Shown here: in pieces, positions 24,784 to 38,320 of the stretch | How the letters are laid out: the number at the start of each line of letters is the position of its first letter | How positions within the stretch are numbered: position 1 is the first letter of the stretch | Origin: Polytrichum commune | Taxonomy: Eukaryota; Streptophyta; Polytrichopsida; Polytrichales; Polytrichaceae | Reading direction: 5' to 3' | DNA length: 64,000 nucleotides | Assembly: GCA_950295325.1 (NCBI GenBank) | Contig: OX485804.1 | Location: forward strand, 51,894,001-51,958,000 | Made by a program: the position numbers and the translations under genes | The notes under the pieces: generated by a model | What the model saw: only the letters and a program-made list of their open reading frames with translations | The model's database searches: none | What the model was told of the DNA's origin: nothing

Positions 24784-26485
24784 GTAAGCGCCTGACCGAG
24801 CTGCGTGCGTTTTGCTTTCTTATCTGTAAGCTATTGTCTTCTTGTGACGGATTAATTAATTCTTTCTTGCTTTGGGATTTCTTTTGGTTCTGTATTGGTT
24901 GGGAGGATTTAGACTTTTCTTGGGGACTGTCTGAACAGAGATGAGGATTTTCGCATCTTGAGTGGCAAGGAAGGCGGGTTGGGTTTAGTAGAATGGGGGG
25001 TTTAGGGCGCCTGCCCGAAGTGCGTGCGTTTTTCTGATTTATCTGGAAAATGTCGTCCCGTTATGACTGGATTTTTTGGTCGAGTTTCCGTTCTTTGATT
25101 TGGTTGAGGACGATTTGGAGTGATTTGGAGATGTTTTTTTTTTGCATCATGATTGGAAGGTGGATTTTTCTTTCATAAAGAAGCTCGCAGCGGAGGAGTT
25201 TTTAGTTTTATGGATTTTGTGTGATAAGTTTTGGACATTGATTAGGTTTTTGTAGCGCGTATGGAGCCAAAGATTTGCATTTTTTTTGGAGGTTTTGATG
25301 TTTTTAGAGAGATAGAATTCCACTTGATGATATGAGCTTGGCATCACATTTCTGGCCTCCAGATCCGTATGAGCCGCATCCTCAATTAGGCAATAGGAAT
25401 ATTTTTCTTGCAAATTTCGGTGAAATCGCTGCAAGAGTTTGGTTATTCAATGTGCACAACCTCAAATTGCATCTGCTTACAGGCCGAATGCTTGCCGAAG
25501 CAAATTACAACCTGATAAGCAAATGTCTTGACCTGTTCCTTGTGGGAATTCGTTTTAGATTGACCCAAACATGTTGTGATCAGAATTTTTGAGGAACTTA
25601 CCCGATCTACTAAGGCCTTGCTTCTATATGAGTCCATTTTCATTTTGTTTCTGTTGATTTCTAGCCCACTTTAATGGTCATTTTGATGGCCGCATCGGAA
25701 ACCTAATGCAAAGGATTATGGCTTTACATCTTTAGAATATTTACCGGCATTGTAAATCTTGAAGCAAGGGTTGCACATCATCCAGATCTTTTTCTGAAAA
25801 GATTCTGAAGATTTTTGAGGGTAGAAGTTTTTCACAGTTTCTTAAATGCTAATTGTTCAGAATCAACTGTAACGATTTTACATTTTCCTAAGAATATTCG
25901 TAGTACAAGCTTTTAGCAGCCCAATTCTACCTTGTGCAAGTTGTGGCACCTAAAGCTTGGCGCCAGCTATGTCAAAACCCTGAGCAACAAAATTGAGGAA
26001 TGTTGTGAAGGAATAATCCTCAAGGGAAGTATTAGAAATAATGTGGACCGTCTTTATTACATTGTGATCTTGATGCATTCTTAGATACATGGGAAAGCCC
26101 TCAAACTTGAGATGTGTGCAATATAATATCCTGCAAATCATGCCACTAGATTTGCTATGGTTGATCTGGATGTTTTCCCATATCCCATCTGACTTCAGAT
26201 GAATTTCTCTTTCCTGGTTGTTAACCAATAGTATGCTAAGTTTTCTTTCTCACTTTGTAATTTATGTCAACTTTCAGCTGATCATTTTGCACTTAATCGT
26301 CTTCGAATATCAAATGGATGAGATGATGGTGATCAAGAAATGTTGCGAAGCTTTCACTGCTTGTTGCAAACGAGGAATAAGAGAGCATTATAGCTCGTTT
26401 GATCAGCTCTGAGAAAAATGAGGCTGGCATATCTGCTAAAGATCCTGAAGAATTCTGAAAGAAGAATGGTGTCGGTGTAGCTTTT
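24784..26485 (+). other. First intron (and possibly leader exons) of the plus-strand coiled-coil gene
   Basis: About 1.5-1.7 kb without a credible coding frame. TCAACTTTCAG at 26269-26279 is a good acceptor. The sequence just upstream of the first in-frame ATG (26492) can be read as an extension of the same frame, ISSEKNEAGISAKDPEEF, but a TGA at 26454-26456 and an earlier TAA separate it from any start, so translation probably begins at 26492. Confidence 0.5.
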
Positions 26486-26491
26486 GTGGAC

Positions 26492-29400
26492 ATGGAAGTA
26501 CATGGAATTGTTTCTGGTGATTCAGAAGACTTTGAAAGCATTACGAAGGGAGTTCATTCTAGGGATCAAGATAATCAAGCACATCATGACATAGATCTTA
26601 AGAATGAAGCAGGAAGCACTTTAGGGGCAGAGTCTTTTTCTACAGAGGTACTAGAGGCTGGTTTAGATTTTAAAGAGAAGCTGTTGAATGCGATTGGCGG
26701 CAATTTTGATGGAGAATTGGAACTGATGTCCGATGTTAGAGTACATGATGAGTCAAGTATAGTTTTGATCGAGGAATTGGTGAGAAAGAATGGGATGGAC
26801 AGCAGGGATGCCAAAATGGGAGTTCAAGGCGATAAGCTTGAGGTAAGGAGCATCCTGTTTCTGTTCTCTACTGATGTTGACATGGTCTATGGATTTCAAA
26901 ACTGAAAACAAATATGAGGTTTATGAGAGCTTCCCTACTCTACGATGAGATTTAATTATGTGCTCAAAATATATCAACCATTAGCATAACTGGGTGGGCC
27001 TATGATTGTTTTAGGAGCAGGACAATTTTGATTTCAAAGAGCAAGATTGTCAAATCAAATTTCACAAGATTGTTTTGCTCTTTAAAGATTGTCAACCTTA
27101 ATTTAATGATCGTTCAAGGAGCAAGATTGTCAAATTGAAGATATAACAAAACGATATCAGCAGCATTGTTCTGTGAATTGTACTTTTCGGTTTAGAGAGA
27201 AGGATTCAAAACACATGGTCTACCTGTGGCGGCCTTCATAGAAAAATCGAGAGCAAGTGGCTACATCTTTAGCTTGTTAATTTGTCTCTAATGAGAAACA
27301 AATGTGCAGGTTTTGAATCGGGAATTTGATCATGAAGACAGATTGGATGAGTCTAGGAAAATCTCGGTGGCCCCAAATGTAGACCTGCCTGGTCACGTTG
27401 ATGGGACAGATGCATGCGCACATTTGTATCCATCAGGGGAGATTAGCCCTGTGGTAGAGACACAACGTGAAGAAGATGATCTTATGGAGGAAGTAAGTGA
27501 TCTTGATAGAGATAGTCTTGTAGCTGAGTTTGAGCAGCAAAACAAAAGCCAAGCAGGAATGACGATGGCTTCAATGAGTGCACAACCTGAAGTTACTCAG
27601 AAGGAGGTAGAGGAGTTGGTTGATGATTCAAGGATATTCTTCCAGCAGGTGTAATACTTGGCTTTTTTTGTATATGTGGGCCCATTGTCAAAGATTTTTG
27701 TATAAGTTTGTCACTTTTTACAGTATCGTGGCGCAGTAGAATGTTTACCTTTTTATCTTGAACCTGCAAATGCTAAGGTCAATAAGATTTATCCTTTGAT
27801 TGAACGGGACTTTTGGTTGAGTTCTATATCGAGCATGCCCAAATGAGTTTGGCCCTCGATGAACCGATATAGAATGTTTTTCGTTCAAGCCTCCACACCA
27901 ACTCTAAGCATACACCGAAAGCTTACTGAACAGGACTCCTGTCCAAAAATCCCGTTGTAATTATATTGCTTGTGTTGAGGTCCATGTAGCAAGAGCTACT
28001 TTCTCTCGACTTACTCATTTGAGCTTTTGTATGTTTTTGCAGTCAAACGATGAGGTTGCATCGGAAGAAGCAGTAGGAGTAGTTCTAGAGAAGGATGACA
28101 GCATTAGGAAGTTGTCAAGTGAGATTTTGGATCTTGAGAGGCAGCTTCATGAGCTCACGGAAGAGCATTTGAAGATGGTAACGAGGTTGAAAGATATGGA
28201 AGCCTCTATTGGGGTCTCGGAAGCTGAGAAGGTTGAGCTCAAGAACGATGCCCACTCTATTTCAAAAGAGCGACAAAAGATGGTGGATGATCTTCATGAG
28301 CTCACGGAAGATCATTTGAAGGTGGTAACGAGGTTGAAAGATCTCGAAACCTGTCTTGAGGTTTCGGAAGCTGAAAAGGTTGAGCTCAAGAGTCATGTCC
28401 ATTCTATTTTGAAAGAGCGACAAAAGATGGAGGATGATCTAGTTGGCAAACTAGAGACTGTGGAATCTGAAAAGCTCCGACTTCTGGCTTTGATTGGTGA
28501 ATCAAACACTAATCTGTGGAGGTTGGAGCAGGAGAAGTTGTTATTGGCAACCCGGTTTGATGGGCTTGAGCAAGAGAAGCAAAGTGCAGAGCACAAAGTT
28601 TCAGATCTAATTTGTGAACTTGAGATTGCACACGAGACTCTCAAGTTTTCTGAGGATCGTGAACGAGTCCTTGTCTTGAAACTCGAGGTTATGAAGAAAG
28701 AGAAAGTTGAGGAGACGGTTGAGCATGCAAAGAGTTTGCAGGAGCTTCAACTTCAACTGCAAAGTCTTCGAGAAGAAAACACTCATGTTGTGATTAAAGC
28801 AAGCAAATTGGATCAACGGGTCGAGGAGTTGGAATCAGAGAAGGTGCGGCTTGGTGGCGACCTCGAACGACTTGTTCAAGAGAGGTGGAAAATGGAGGAG
28901 GATTTACAATTTGAGCTTCGAACGTTGAGAGAACATGCGCAGAGGTTGGAGGTTGAAAAATTGGATTCAGTGACGTCCATTGGAAATTTAAGCTCCCAAC
29001 TGCGAAGGTTAAGAGATGATAGCGAAATGCTCACTGGCTTGGTGAATGATGCGAACCAGTCGATACAGCATTTGTTGGAAGAAAAAATGCAGTTGGTGGA
29101 GGTGATTAACAATCTGGAGCAAGAAAAGCACATTCAAGAAGGCGAAAAAATGGAGTTGGCGGAAGGGTTACGAGCAGTTTGGGAACAATTACAAGCAGCC
29201 AACAGCCGTGAAGTCATTTTGACATCGGAGTTTCGGGAGTTAAGTGAAAGGAGAGATTATGAAGAGGCCATGTTCAGTAGGACGGTAAACGAGCTTGAAC
29301 AAGAAATGCGCGCAATTAATGTTGAAAGGACGGATTTAAGCAGTAAATTTTTAGAAACCTCAAAAACCCTTGAAACTCTGAGAGAAGAGACTTCTCAAAC

Positions 29401-32400
29401 CTTGAAGGAGCTACAAGGGGAGAAAGCGCAACTTTTTAATGAGTTGGCTGAACTTGTGAAAAAGAAGCAAGAATTTGAGGAAGAGATTGCGAGGGATCTT
29501 CTGACTTGGGAAAGTCAAGTCCGGGGTTTAGAATCCGAGAAAGCTGTGTCGCAGTCTGAAACTGCAGAGTTGATGAAAAAGGTAGAGAAGTTGCAAGATG
29601 AAATTCAGGACCTGACAGATCGGGAACTCAAGTCTACCCAGCTTATTCAGGAGTTGTGTGGAGAGAAGTTTCGGTTGGTTGGTGAAGTTGATAAGCTGGA
29701 GGGAGTGAAAGAAAGACAAGAAAGTGAGCGGCTTGAACTTGCAGCGGATTTGCAGGCTGCGTGGGATCAAATACATGCGGTACGAGAAAGTGAAGCAAAC
29801 CTGACAACAGAACTTATTGATGTGAAAGATCAGCAAATCGAAGAGAAGCTGAGATTTGATGGGCTGGTGCAGAAGCTCAATGTGCAACTACGGGAACTTG
29901 AAGAACAGAAGTCACAATCCGAGGCAACAATCAAAGAATTGAGTACTCGGCTCAATGAATTGCAGAAGGAACAGGTAAATGCATAAGCCACAAGAAAGAT
30001 TATTGCCTGGGTTGAGTTATTCGCGGCAAAGTGTAAGACCCTCATGTATATAAATTCTAGCAAGCAAAGCACTTCAAGATAGCAAATGCGTCTGATTTAA
30101 CTCCTTCTTGGTTGTGTGTTACTCGATTTTTGCAGGAGTTGCAAGCCAAGAATGCAGAATTGACAACCCAAATTGTCATACTGGAACAAGAAAAGGACAA
30201 ATCGACTCTGCACATAGAAAATCTTCTGGGGGAGATGCAGTCTATGAGGATCAATGTAGAAAGCTTGCAAGCAGACAAGTACAATTTGGCGTTGGAAATT
30301 GATGAACTTAATCAGTGGTTGCAGAGACCGGCGGCTGAAATGAGACAACTCGCAACGAGATTAGAGGAGATGACTCAACTGGTGAGTGCTTTGGAAATAG
30401 AGAAATCTCAGCTTAGCACTGCTGTTAACAATCTAGAAGACGAAAGGAAGAGAAGAGATGAAGAATTTCGGAGTTTGCGAGATGTGGTCCAAGGTCTGGA
30501 GGAAGAGAAGAAACAATTGTTCTCTGCATGTGAGGATTCACTGGGGCGGCTTCAGTCTCTCGAGGAAGAAAAGATTCAGGTGATGATGAAACACGAGGAG
30601 TCCAGTCTTTTGGTCCAGAATCTGACCAAACAGGTTGAAAAGTTGGATCTTGAAATGGAAGATAAGATGTTGCTTCATGAGGACTCACAGATCTGGCTGC
30701 GGTCCTTGGAGGAAGAGAAACGTCAGTTGGAATTGAAGCTGGAAGCACAGAGTGCAATGTTGGAAGGATTGCATGTGGAGAAGTTGAAGACATTTGAAAA
30801 TGTTAGTAATCTTGGACAGGAGGTGGGGAGGTTGCAGGTGGAGGTCAAGATGTTGAACGATCAGCTCTTCAGTTTAGAGGAAGAAAAGATGAACGTTACT
30901 ACTCTGCACCAGAAATCACTTCACGAGCAATGTGAGGCTGCAGTATTGCTTGAGGAGTCTAACTTGTTGATTGTAAGTTTGAATGAGCAACTTCGCATTT
31001 TAGAAGAAGGAAATCAGAAACTTACGGGTTCACACCAGAACCTGACTATCAAAGTGCAACTTTTAGATGATGAGAAAGCTCAAACGACAAGAATGCTTGA
31101 AGAATCGATTCTTGCTGTCCAGAGCTTGCAAGTGGACACCTCAAAGCTGATTTGCACTATTAGCGACCTAAAAGAAGAGTTGGTGAAAGCACACGAAGAG
31201 ATTCAAACTTTGAATGCCGAGTTTTCAAGGGTAAAAGAAGAGAAGAAAAATGCTCTTCTTGTTCATGCAGATCTCCTTGTTCAGTTCAAGTTGAAAGAAG
31301 AAGAGAAGGTTGACTTGGCAAAGGAACTTGAAGACTCAAAACTCTTGAATCAGAGCCTTCAAGTGGAAAATTTACAGCTTGTCAGTAATGCTAGCAAGCT
31401 TGGAGAGGAAATTGGAAAATCACAAGAGGATGTTTTGACTTTGAATGATCGGGTTCACAGTCTTCAGGAAGAAAACACATCCTTACTGGCTGCACATCAC
31501 AAGTCACTTCTTCAAATGCAAGCGTTGGAGGAAGAAAAGGTTGACATTACAAGAAGTCTTCAAGAATCTGTGGACCTTGCTCAGAAATTGGAAACAGACA
31601 AGTTGCAGCTTCAAAGTGTTGTTATGAATTTGGAACAAGAATTAGAGAGGAGGAAGGAAGAGCTTCAATCTCAAATAGTAAGAATTCATGACTTTGGGCA
31701 AGACAATGACAGGTTGATGTCCGAGTTCAACAGCCTACTTCATCAATTCAAGTCTGTGGAAGAAGAGGCAGTCCACATCGTGAAATCACTCAATGACTCA
31801 AAGTCTCGTGTGCAGAATTTGGAACTGGAGAATGCCGACCATGCTAAGGCAGCAAGGAGGCTCAAAGAAGAGGGTCAAAGAAATGACGAAGAAATTGCAA
31901 CGTTAATCAATCAAGTGCTTACACTTGAAGAGGAAAAGGAAAAACTGACATCATTGCATGAAGAGTTACTTCGACAGGTCCATTCATTAGAGCAAGAGAA
32001 GATCCATTTTATGCAGTTGCTTGAGGAGTCAAAGATTTTGGTCGAGAGTTTGGAACAGGAACAGTCGCAACACAATACTGCCGTGAGTGGGCTTGAGCAA
32101 GAGGTCCCTGAAGAAATCAAAACTCTAAAAAGCCATTCGTTGAGCCTGGAGGAAGAGGTTACCTCAGGGGAGAGGGATTATGTTCTTCAACTGGAGGATG
32201 ATAACGTGCAACTGAGGAACGCTCTCAAGGATGCAAATGTTCTTATCACAGACCTCCAGGAAGAAGTTGACACACTAAAATCTTATGTTGTGGATATGGA
32301 GGAAGGGAAGGAGAAGTCAGAAAGTGGGAGGGTCCAGCTTTTGGTCGAACTTTCTGATTTGAGGAAGCAGGTGCAAGCGCACGAGGAGAAACTTGAGGAC

Positions 32401-34945
32401 TCGGAAACATCAAAGAAGTCGAGGCATGAAGCTCTCGAGCTTGCTAAGCAGATAGAGACTTATAGGGAACAGGTACGCACTGTCAACATTACATTACAAG
32501 CGAGCATCAAGCAGATGGCTTACTGTACGAAGATTCTTTTATAATGGTATGCCAATAATTTTTCAGCAGATTTCTCAACTTACTTTTAGGAGTTGCTATT
32601 GAAAGAGTGGTGAATTTGTGGTAATTTATTAGTCATGGGTTTTGGTCATCCAACTGCTTTCTTTTTCAGTCATAGCTTAAGGACTTGCAAACAAAGACTC
32701 TAAGGTGAACATATACTGATTTCTCGAATATAATTATGGTGGATAAGTTATTCCAAGTTGTAACTGGGAGGACAGGTTTATGAACTTTAAGCTCTAAATA
32801 GAGCTTGTCTGTCATAAAATCAGAAACATAGTGTTGAAGAACTCTGGTATATGATTCTATCAAGCATTTTCCCAGTACTATATGTATCCCTGACGATGTT
32901 GAATTTGGAATTAGATGCCTTCAATTAGTCCAGGGAAAATGTAGTACTTACAAGCAATATGCTTGAGATGGGGGTTTTTTACCATCATATACCACAATTC
33001 TTCCAAGCCTGAAAATCATATATAACCTGTGCGATGCTTTTACCTCTGTTTGTGACCGGCTATATATGACCTGGGAACGTTCTTGTTTTGTGTTTAAGAT
33101 GTTGCCAGAATCTTTGTAGTATATTTGTCATGTTAAGGTTTCAGTTCCTTCCTTAGGCTTGTAGTAATCGGTTTTTATGCTCAATGGCTATATGCAGTGT
33201 TACTGTTTATAAAACATGGGAATGAACATAGAAATGAAAGTCCTCAGACACCAGTTTTGGATTCAAGTCTCTCTCTATATAGATATGATTTTCTATCCTG
33301 CATGTTTGTGAGAAAATGTGAAGATGTTAACAGGCAAGACTAATGAATTATAGATGAATTGTCTATCTCATGAGGGTGAATCAGAATATGTGGTTGTCTA
33401 TCTCTATTACAAGTGGAAAAATTAAGGTGAATATTATTCCTTATAGTAATTGCTCTTTTGGTGGCAGTTGACTTATGTATTATACCTAATGAAATTGAGT
33501 GCTTGTAGGTAGTGAGACTCCATGAGGAGAAACTGCAGCACTCCAGAGAGATAGTGGAGCTCAAACAACAACTCAAATGCATCAACTTGAAACAACAACT
33601 GGAAGATGGAGACAATCTTGTGAGTGATGTGGACGATGATGTTGATCAACACAAGCAACCCTCAAGCAACCCAGAGGATGTGGAAACACACGAGATCAAT
33701 GTTGGAGATTATCTGTTTGGTGGCGAACTTGAGCAAACTTATTTGGACAAAGTACAGATAAACTCAAACTTGTGCCAGGAACTTCAAAAATTACTGAGCA
33801 CGGTGGGTGGTGAGAAGGAAAAAGTAGCGTACAAGTTGCTATTGAGGCAGGAGAAAACAGATTTACTGAAAAATTTATATCAAGAGCTTGATGGGTTGCT
33901 TTTGAAAGTGCGAAATGAGACAGAGAGAATGGCCAAGGAAGTGAGTACTTTGAAACACCAGGAATCACAAGATAATATAGAAAACCAGGTCAGGTTTGAG
34001 CTTCACAAGTTTCGGTGCTGCTTAGCACATCTAAACGCTGAGAAAGAACTACTCTTTCGGCATGGAGGAGGTGGCCTGAAATCCAAGCTACATGCATCCC
34101 CGAAGGAGAAAATGGAACTGGAAAAAATTGTTGCGAGGTTATCGTCCAGTTTTGAAGAATCTCAGAAACAACTAGAATTGTTGTTCACCACCAAAGATGT
34201 GCCGATGAGTCCTGAACTACAGAATCGAGGCCAAGAATGGAAGTACTTGCAGCATTCTGAACGAGGTTAGTATTTTGCCTAATTCTCATTCTGTTTTCTA
34301 CTTATCATCAACAGGTGATGGTGCCATTTTCAAGTTTCTTGAATAACATTTTCTGCTGACATTTTATTATTATAATGTTGCAGCTTCAGATGAGAGCTCC
34401 AATGGTTTGGCACATACTTGTGATCCTGTTGATGGCAAGTATCCTCCAAACTATATGAGGGACATTGAAGCGAAATCATACGGCAAACCTGTTAGTCAAG
34501 GTTCAAAGTCTCCGGAATGGATGAAGAAGGAAAATCAGACGATGGATTACTTTTCTCAGGTATGTTGCCCAGATTAGTTTGCCACTCTTCTCAGTTTTTA
34601 GCAGTTTTTATTGTACATTTTTCACTTGAAGGAGTGTGACCTTTCCTCTATCTGAATACGGAGTATGGTGCATAGACGAATATAATATGAAGTTCAATTC
34701 AATGTGTACTACATTTGACTCTACCTTTCAAAGTTTAAAAATACCACTAGTTATCAAATTTGAGATATGTTTTAAAACTGTAGTGATATTTCTCCAAGCA
34801 AGAGTAGTTGGTGCAGTTCTGAATTTACTGGTATTAGCGTTTGTTACAGAGAGCTCCAAGAGATGGAAGAGATCCAAGAGACGTAAGTAGCCACAAGAGA
34901 TGCAAAATCAATCCACAGCAGCCAAAGCGCAGATGGAAAGTATGA
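26492..34945 (+). CDS. Long coiled-coil protein, TNO1-like paralogue lacking the C-terminal half
   Basis: Seven coding exons join in phase: 26492-26842, 27310-27648, 28043-29974, 30136-32472, 33509-34265, 34384-34559 and, less certainly, 34850-34945 (stop TGA). All introns have GT and AG ends. The product is about 1,995 residues. Residues 1-230 are acidic and non-helical. From about 240 to 1,750 it is nearly continuous coiled coil, with recurring LEEEK/LQxEK heptads. Then comes the region shared with the minus-strand gene at 54-64 kb (NSNLCQELQKLL, QELDGLLLKV, STLKHQ) and a small exon with YMRDIEAKSYGKP and SPEWMKKEN. There is no signal peptide, transmembrane segment or motor domain. It is most like the N-terminal part of golgin-like TNO1 proteins, and presumably a tether or scaffold. 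The minus-strand paralogue continues for about 2,470 residues beyond this point, so this copy is 3'-truncated or diverged. It is not a myosin, despite the coiled-coil similarity. Confidence 0.8.
32473..33508 (+). other. Intron of the plus-strand coiled-coil gene
   Basis: Donor CAG|GTACGC and acceptor TTGTAG|GTAGTG join in phase 0. It is AT-rich, with nothing else recognisable. Confidence 0.75.
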
Positions 34946-36650
34946 TGAATTTGCTTCAGCAGAAGTGGAGAAAGCAGTGAGATTAAAATATCAAGGATAT
35001 GTGAAGATAAAGAGGTGACTAGGAGAGTGTTGAACACAGAATGGAAATGCAAGTGGATTCAAGTTCTGTGTCAAACTTGAAGGAAAAGGATCCACAAACT
35101 TAGAGGATGGCAGACAGAAGAAGCCATATGACCGGATGAGAAACACATAGAGGGATTGTAATTTTTGGGATGGTCAGATCAGCAAGTTCATCTTCTTGAA
35201 TCAAAGGATGAACACTTCCAATGAACTTATTGGATTGAAAGAAAAACTACTTCCATCACTATTTTAGAGATAAGCAGGCGTCTGCAGTGCCACTCACAGA
35301 GGTAAGTAGTTTCACAAAGTCCTTTGCTTTCTCTAATTCTAGATGTGAACTTGTTTGTCTTATTGTGTGTAGTCATTGGATAGTGATGATTTCGAATTCC
35401 AGATCTTGTTCTGTATCCTTTAGGTTAGTTTAGGAATAGTCAGTTCATTCCTTTCTGAATGGTATTCTAACTAGTATCGTTCCTTCTACAGGGACTGATT
35501 TTAATAGGAATTGAAAGTGAAGGACGAGCATCACAGAACCCAAGGATTTTTGCTACAGTTAGCATCTGAACTCAAGTTTATCAGGTCCTTTAAGTGACTT
35601 CAGGTTGCTCCAATCGATGAAATCATTGACGAATCTGAAGGTCTCCCCTTTAAAGTTTCTATAGAAACTAGGTTACATGAGTGTTGATTCTAGTTCAAAG
35701 TATTTGCCTCATCTGAAACATGTCAATTTTGTTAGAAATGTGCAGCTGCATCGGATTACTCTGGCGTTTTGATCCTCATTCAATTGGCCAGATTACCACT
35801 TCACTCCCAGACTTTTTGGATAGTAGTCATGAAACTTGCAACTCACTTCAGAGGTATTCGAAGGCCACTTCAAATCTAAGGGATTCAAGTGCAGGCAAAA
35901 TTGCAATCAGGTACATTATGTTCTACAGATTTCTCATTTGTTTCTGTTTAGTATTTATTAAATACATTAAAGCTATTGATTTTAAGTTGATGAGCTTGAT
36001 TTTTCAGTCTGAATTGGAAGATTTACTGCCTGCAATTGCGTATTTTGCAAGTCCCAAGTTTCCAATGGGGCAAGAGTTAGCATTCCTTGATTAATACAAT
36101 TGTTTTCTTGTGACAATACAGGAGGAAAATCAGTGCTCACCTTGATATAGCCCAAGACGACTCTTGTGGAACAGAAAACGAAAGTGGATTGCAAGACTTT
36201 AGGAAGACTTCAACCACGCACACAAGGACAAGATATTGAGTTAGCATTTTCAAAGATTTGTTTTTCATGCACTCCAGGTCACATATTTTGGTTGGCAACA
36301 GGAAAGGCGAAAATTGTGTTCCAAGACACCTTGTTATAGTGGGTCATCAACGGTCTCAAGGAAATATTTGGGATTCAAGGTAAATTCTGCTGTGAAATGT
36401 CACTTAGGAGCCAATGAGAAAGGTGAGGCAAGGATGACCGGAGTGAAGTTCACATGCTTGAGGATGGACTCAATGCACATGCCTTGAGATTAGAATATAT
36501 AGTCATAAAAATATAGACTTAAAGGTAGGTCCTGCAACAGCCCATGAAATAAAAGGGTGCTAGGAGTAGTTTGTATTTTGTCTTAAACCTCTGTAGATTT
36601 AGCTCAAATGTATTTAATAAATACTACACAACCTCAACAGAATGGTCGCC
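34946..36650 (+). other. 3' region of the plus-strand coiled-coil gene, possibly spliced and non-coding
   Basis: Good splice sites occur (donors GAG|GTAAGT at about 35302 and CAG|GTACAT at about 35911; acceptor TTTTTCAG at about 36007), but no frame continues the protein. The next conserved exon expected from the minus-strand paralogue (starting VHSMELLQQEKDA) is not recognisable here. AATAAA at 36616-36621 is a candidate polyadenylation signal. The 124-codon frame 35720-36094 crosses these sites and shows no domain. Confidence 0.4.
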
Positions 36651-36829
36651 AAATGCCAAAAGATGTGAACATATCCCCATTTGTAGGGGGATCCATTGAT
36701 CAATTTTAAGACATAATTTTGTTACCGACATGACCAGAAATGGAACAAGCACCACTTCTATGGGGTTTCAAATAGCAGTGGTGAGTCACTATTGTAAAGG
36801 CATGTATTCTTCTGGTTAGAGTTTTTGTC

Positions 36830-38320
36830 TCTCAAATGAATGGATGTCTACTATAGTGCATGAGCAAATTCTTTACTTAAGTTCAGTAGGCCCTTAGTGC
36901 TTCATATTGATCAAGGTTTGTGGGTGTTATTTGGTTTATTTTTCATGTTCTCCAACTTCTATCAATTAGATTCTCAATAAAACTTGTGTTGCATCAACAA
37001 AAATAAGGACTTGTGTAAGTACTAAGTCGGAAACAAAGTTCCTTACAATCTGAAAGGGAAATAACCCTTAACTTCTTGAGCCTGGCCTTACTGATTCGCT
37101 AGAAATTAAAACAAGCCCTTCAAATAGGTCACTGGACATCCTCGCTTCTATAATTTATGTTAAACTCCATTTTCTTGACTCATGGATTTGTTAATCACTG
37201 AAAAATGAGATAGAGGCTAACATCAACTTGATCCAATTGGAAGAAAGATTTGAGACTGCTTACTACATTTTATTCTAGGAACTCCATTACCTTAGGGAAT
37301 TAGCTTCTTTGTCACCATCTTGATCTGTGAAGTTTCAAGGCCTCTGAAACACTTTGTTTCTGTGTGCATCTTTCAATCTGACCTAAACTGCTGTCATGTG
37401 ACAACATACGCCAATGCAAACATACACCTCATATTCTGTTTCAACCCATTAACCTAAACATGCAAACCATTCATATGTGCATCTCTATCTAAAATTCCAT
37501 CATCCCAACTGTGCAAAAAGTTTTATGTTTCATCCTCCCAAACACACATTTTCAAATTTTCCATCTCTATCCAACATTTCATCATCTCAACCATGCAAAG
37601 TGTTAAATATTTCATCTCTGCACTAATCCATCATCCAAACATGCAAACAGTTCACACTCCCTTCTCTAAGAACTCAGTTATGTGGGTATTATCCAGTTTG
37701 TTTTTCATGTCCAACTTATTAATCAGATTCACACAATGAAACTTGTGTTACATTAGCACATCTATGATGAAGCATTAGCAAAAATTGGACTTCCTTAGTT
37801 AAGGTATGGTTATCAAAAGTGCATGTTTATTGACTCGGTGAGTACATAGGTCCTTCCAATCATGTTCACTATTGAGTGTGGAGTAGTTTGTAGAATTTGA
37901 AGACATATTCCATTCTCTTTTAAACATGTATCTTTATGATGTTTGTTCTTTGATCCTAACCGAACCACACACTGACCATATAAAGGGTTCCAATTAAGAA
38001 AAGTAACCGGACGACACCCACACACCTATTCCAAAATCCCATACCCACGAGCAGTTCACAATTTCCATCTCTACACACTAATCCAACATCACAAACATGC
38101 AAAAAATGTGCTTTATGCACTAATCCATCATCCCAAACATGCAAACAATTCATCAACATTCCCATCTCTTTGCACTATTGCATCCTTTCATACGCGCAAA
38201 CAATTCATTCACATTCCTAACTCTATGCAGCATTCCATCACCCCATACTCGTAAGCAGTTTCAAATAGCCTGTCTTTACCATTTCCATCTCTATGCAGAG
38301 GTACAAAGTAACTTTTGCAC
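36830..38320. repeat. Diverged 0.76-kb duplication with degenerate 50-60 bp minisatellite
   Basis: The stretch around 36915-37020 (GTGGGTGTTATTTGGTTTAT, then CAATAAAACTTGTGTTGCAT) is repeated in diverged form at 37680-37800, an offset of about 763 bp. Between and after them (37440-37660, 38030-38310) runs a degenerate repeat built of AAACATGCAAACAATTCA, CATCTCTATGCA and ATTCCATCATCCCA. It is non-coding. Confidence 0.6.

Noticed and set aside
26492-34945. Myosin or kinesin heavy chain
   Set aside because: Coiled coil only; no motor domain, P-loop or actin- or tubulin-binding motif, and the shared exons tie it to the TNO1-like gene.
35720-36094. 124-codon plus frame as a separate gene
   Set aside because: It crosses plausible splice sites, has no domain, and lies in the 3' region of the coiled-coil gene.
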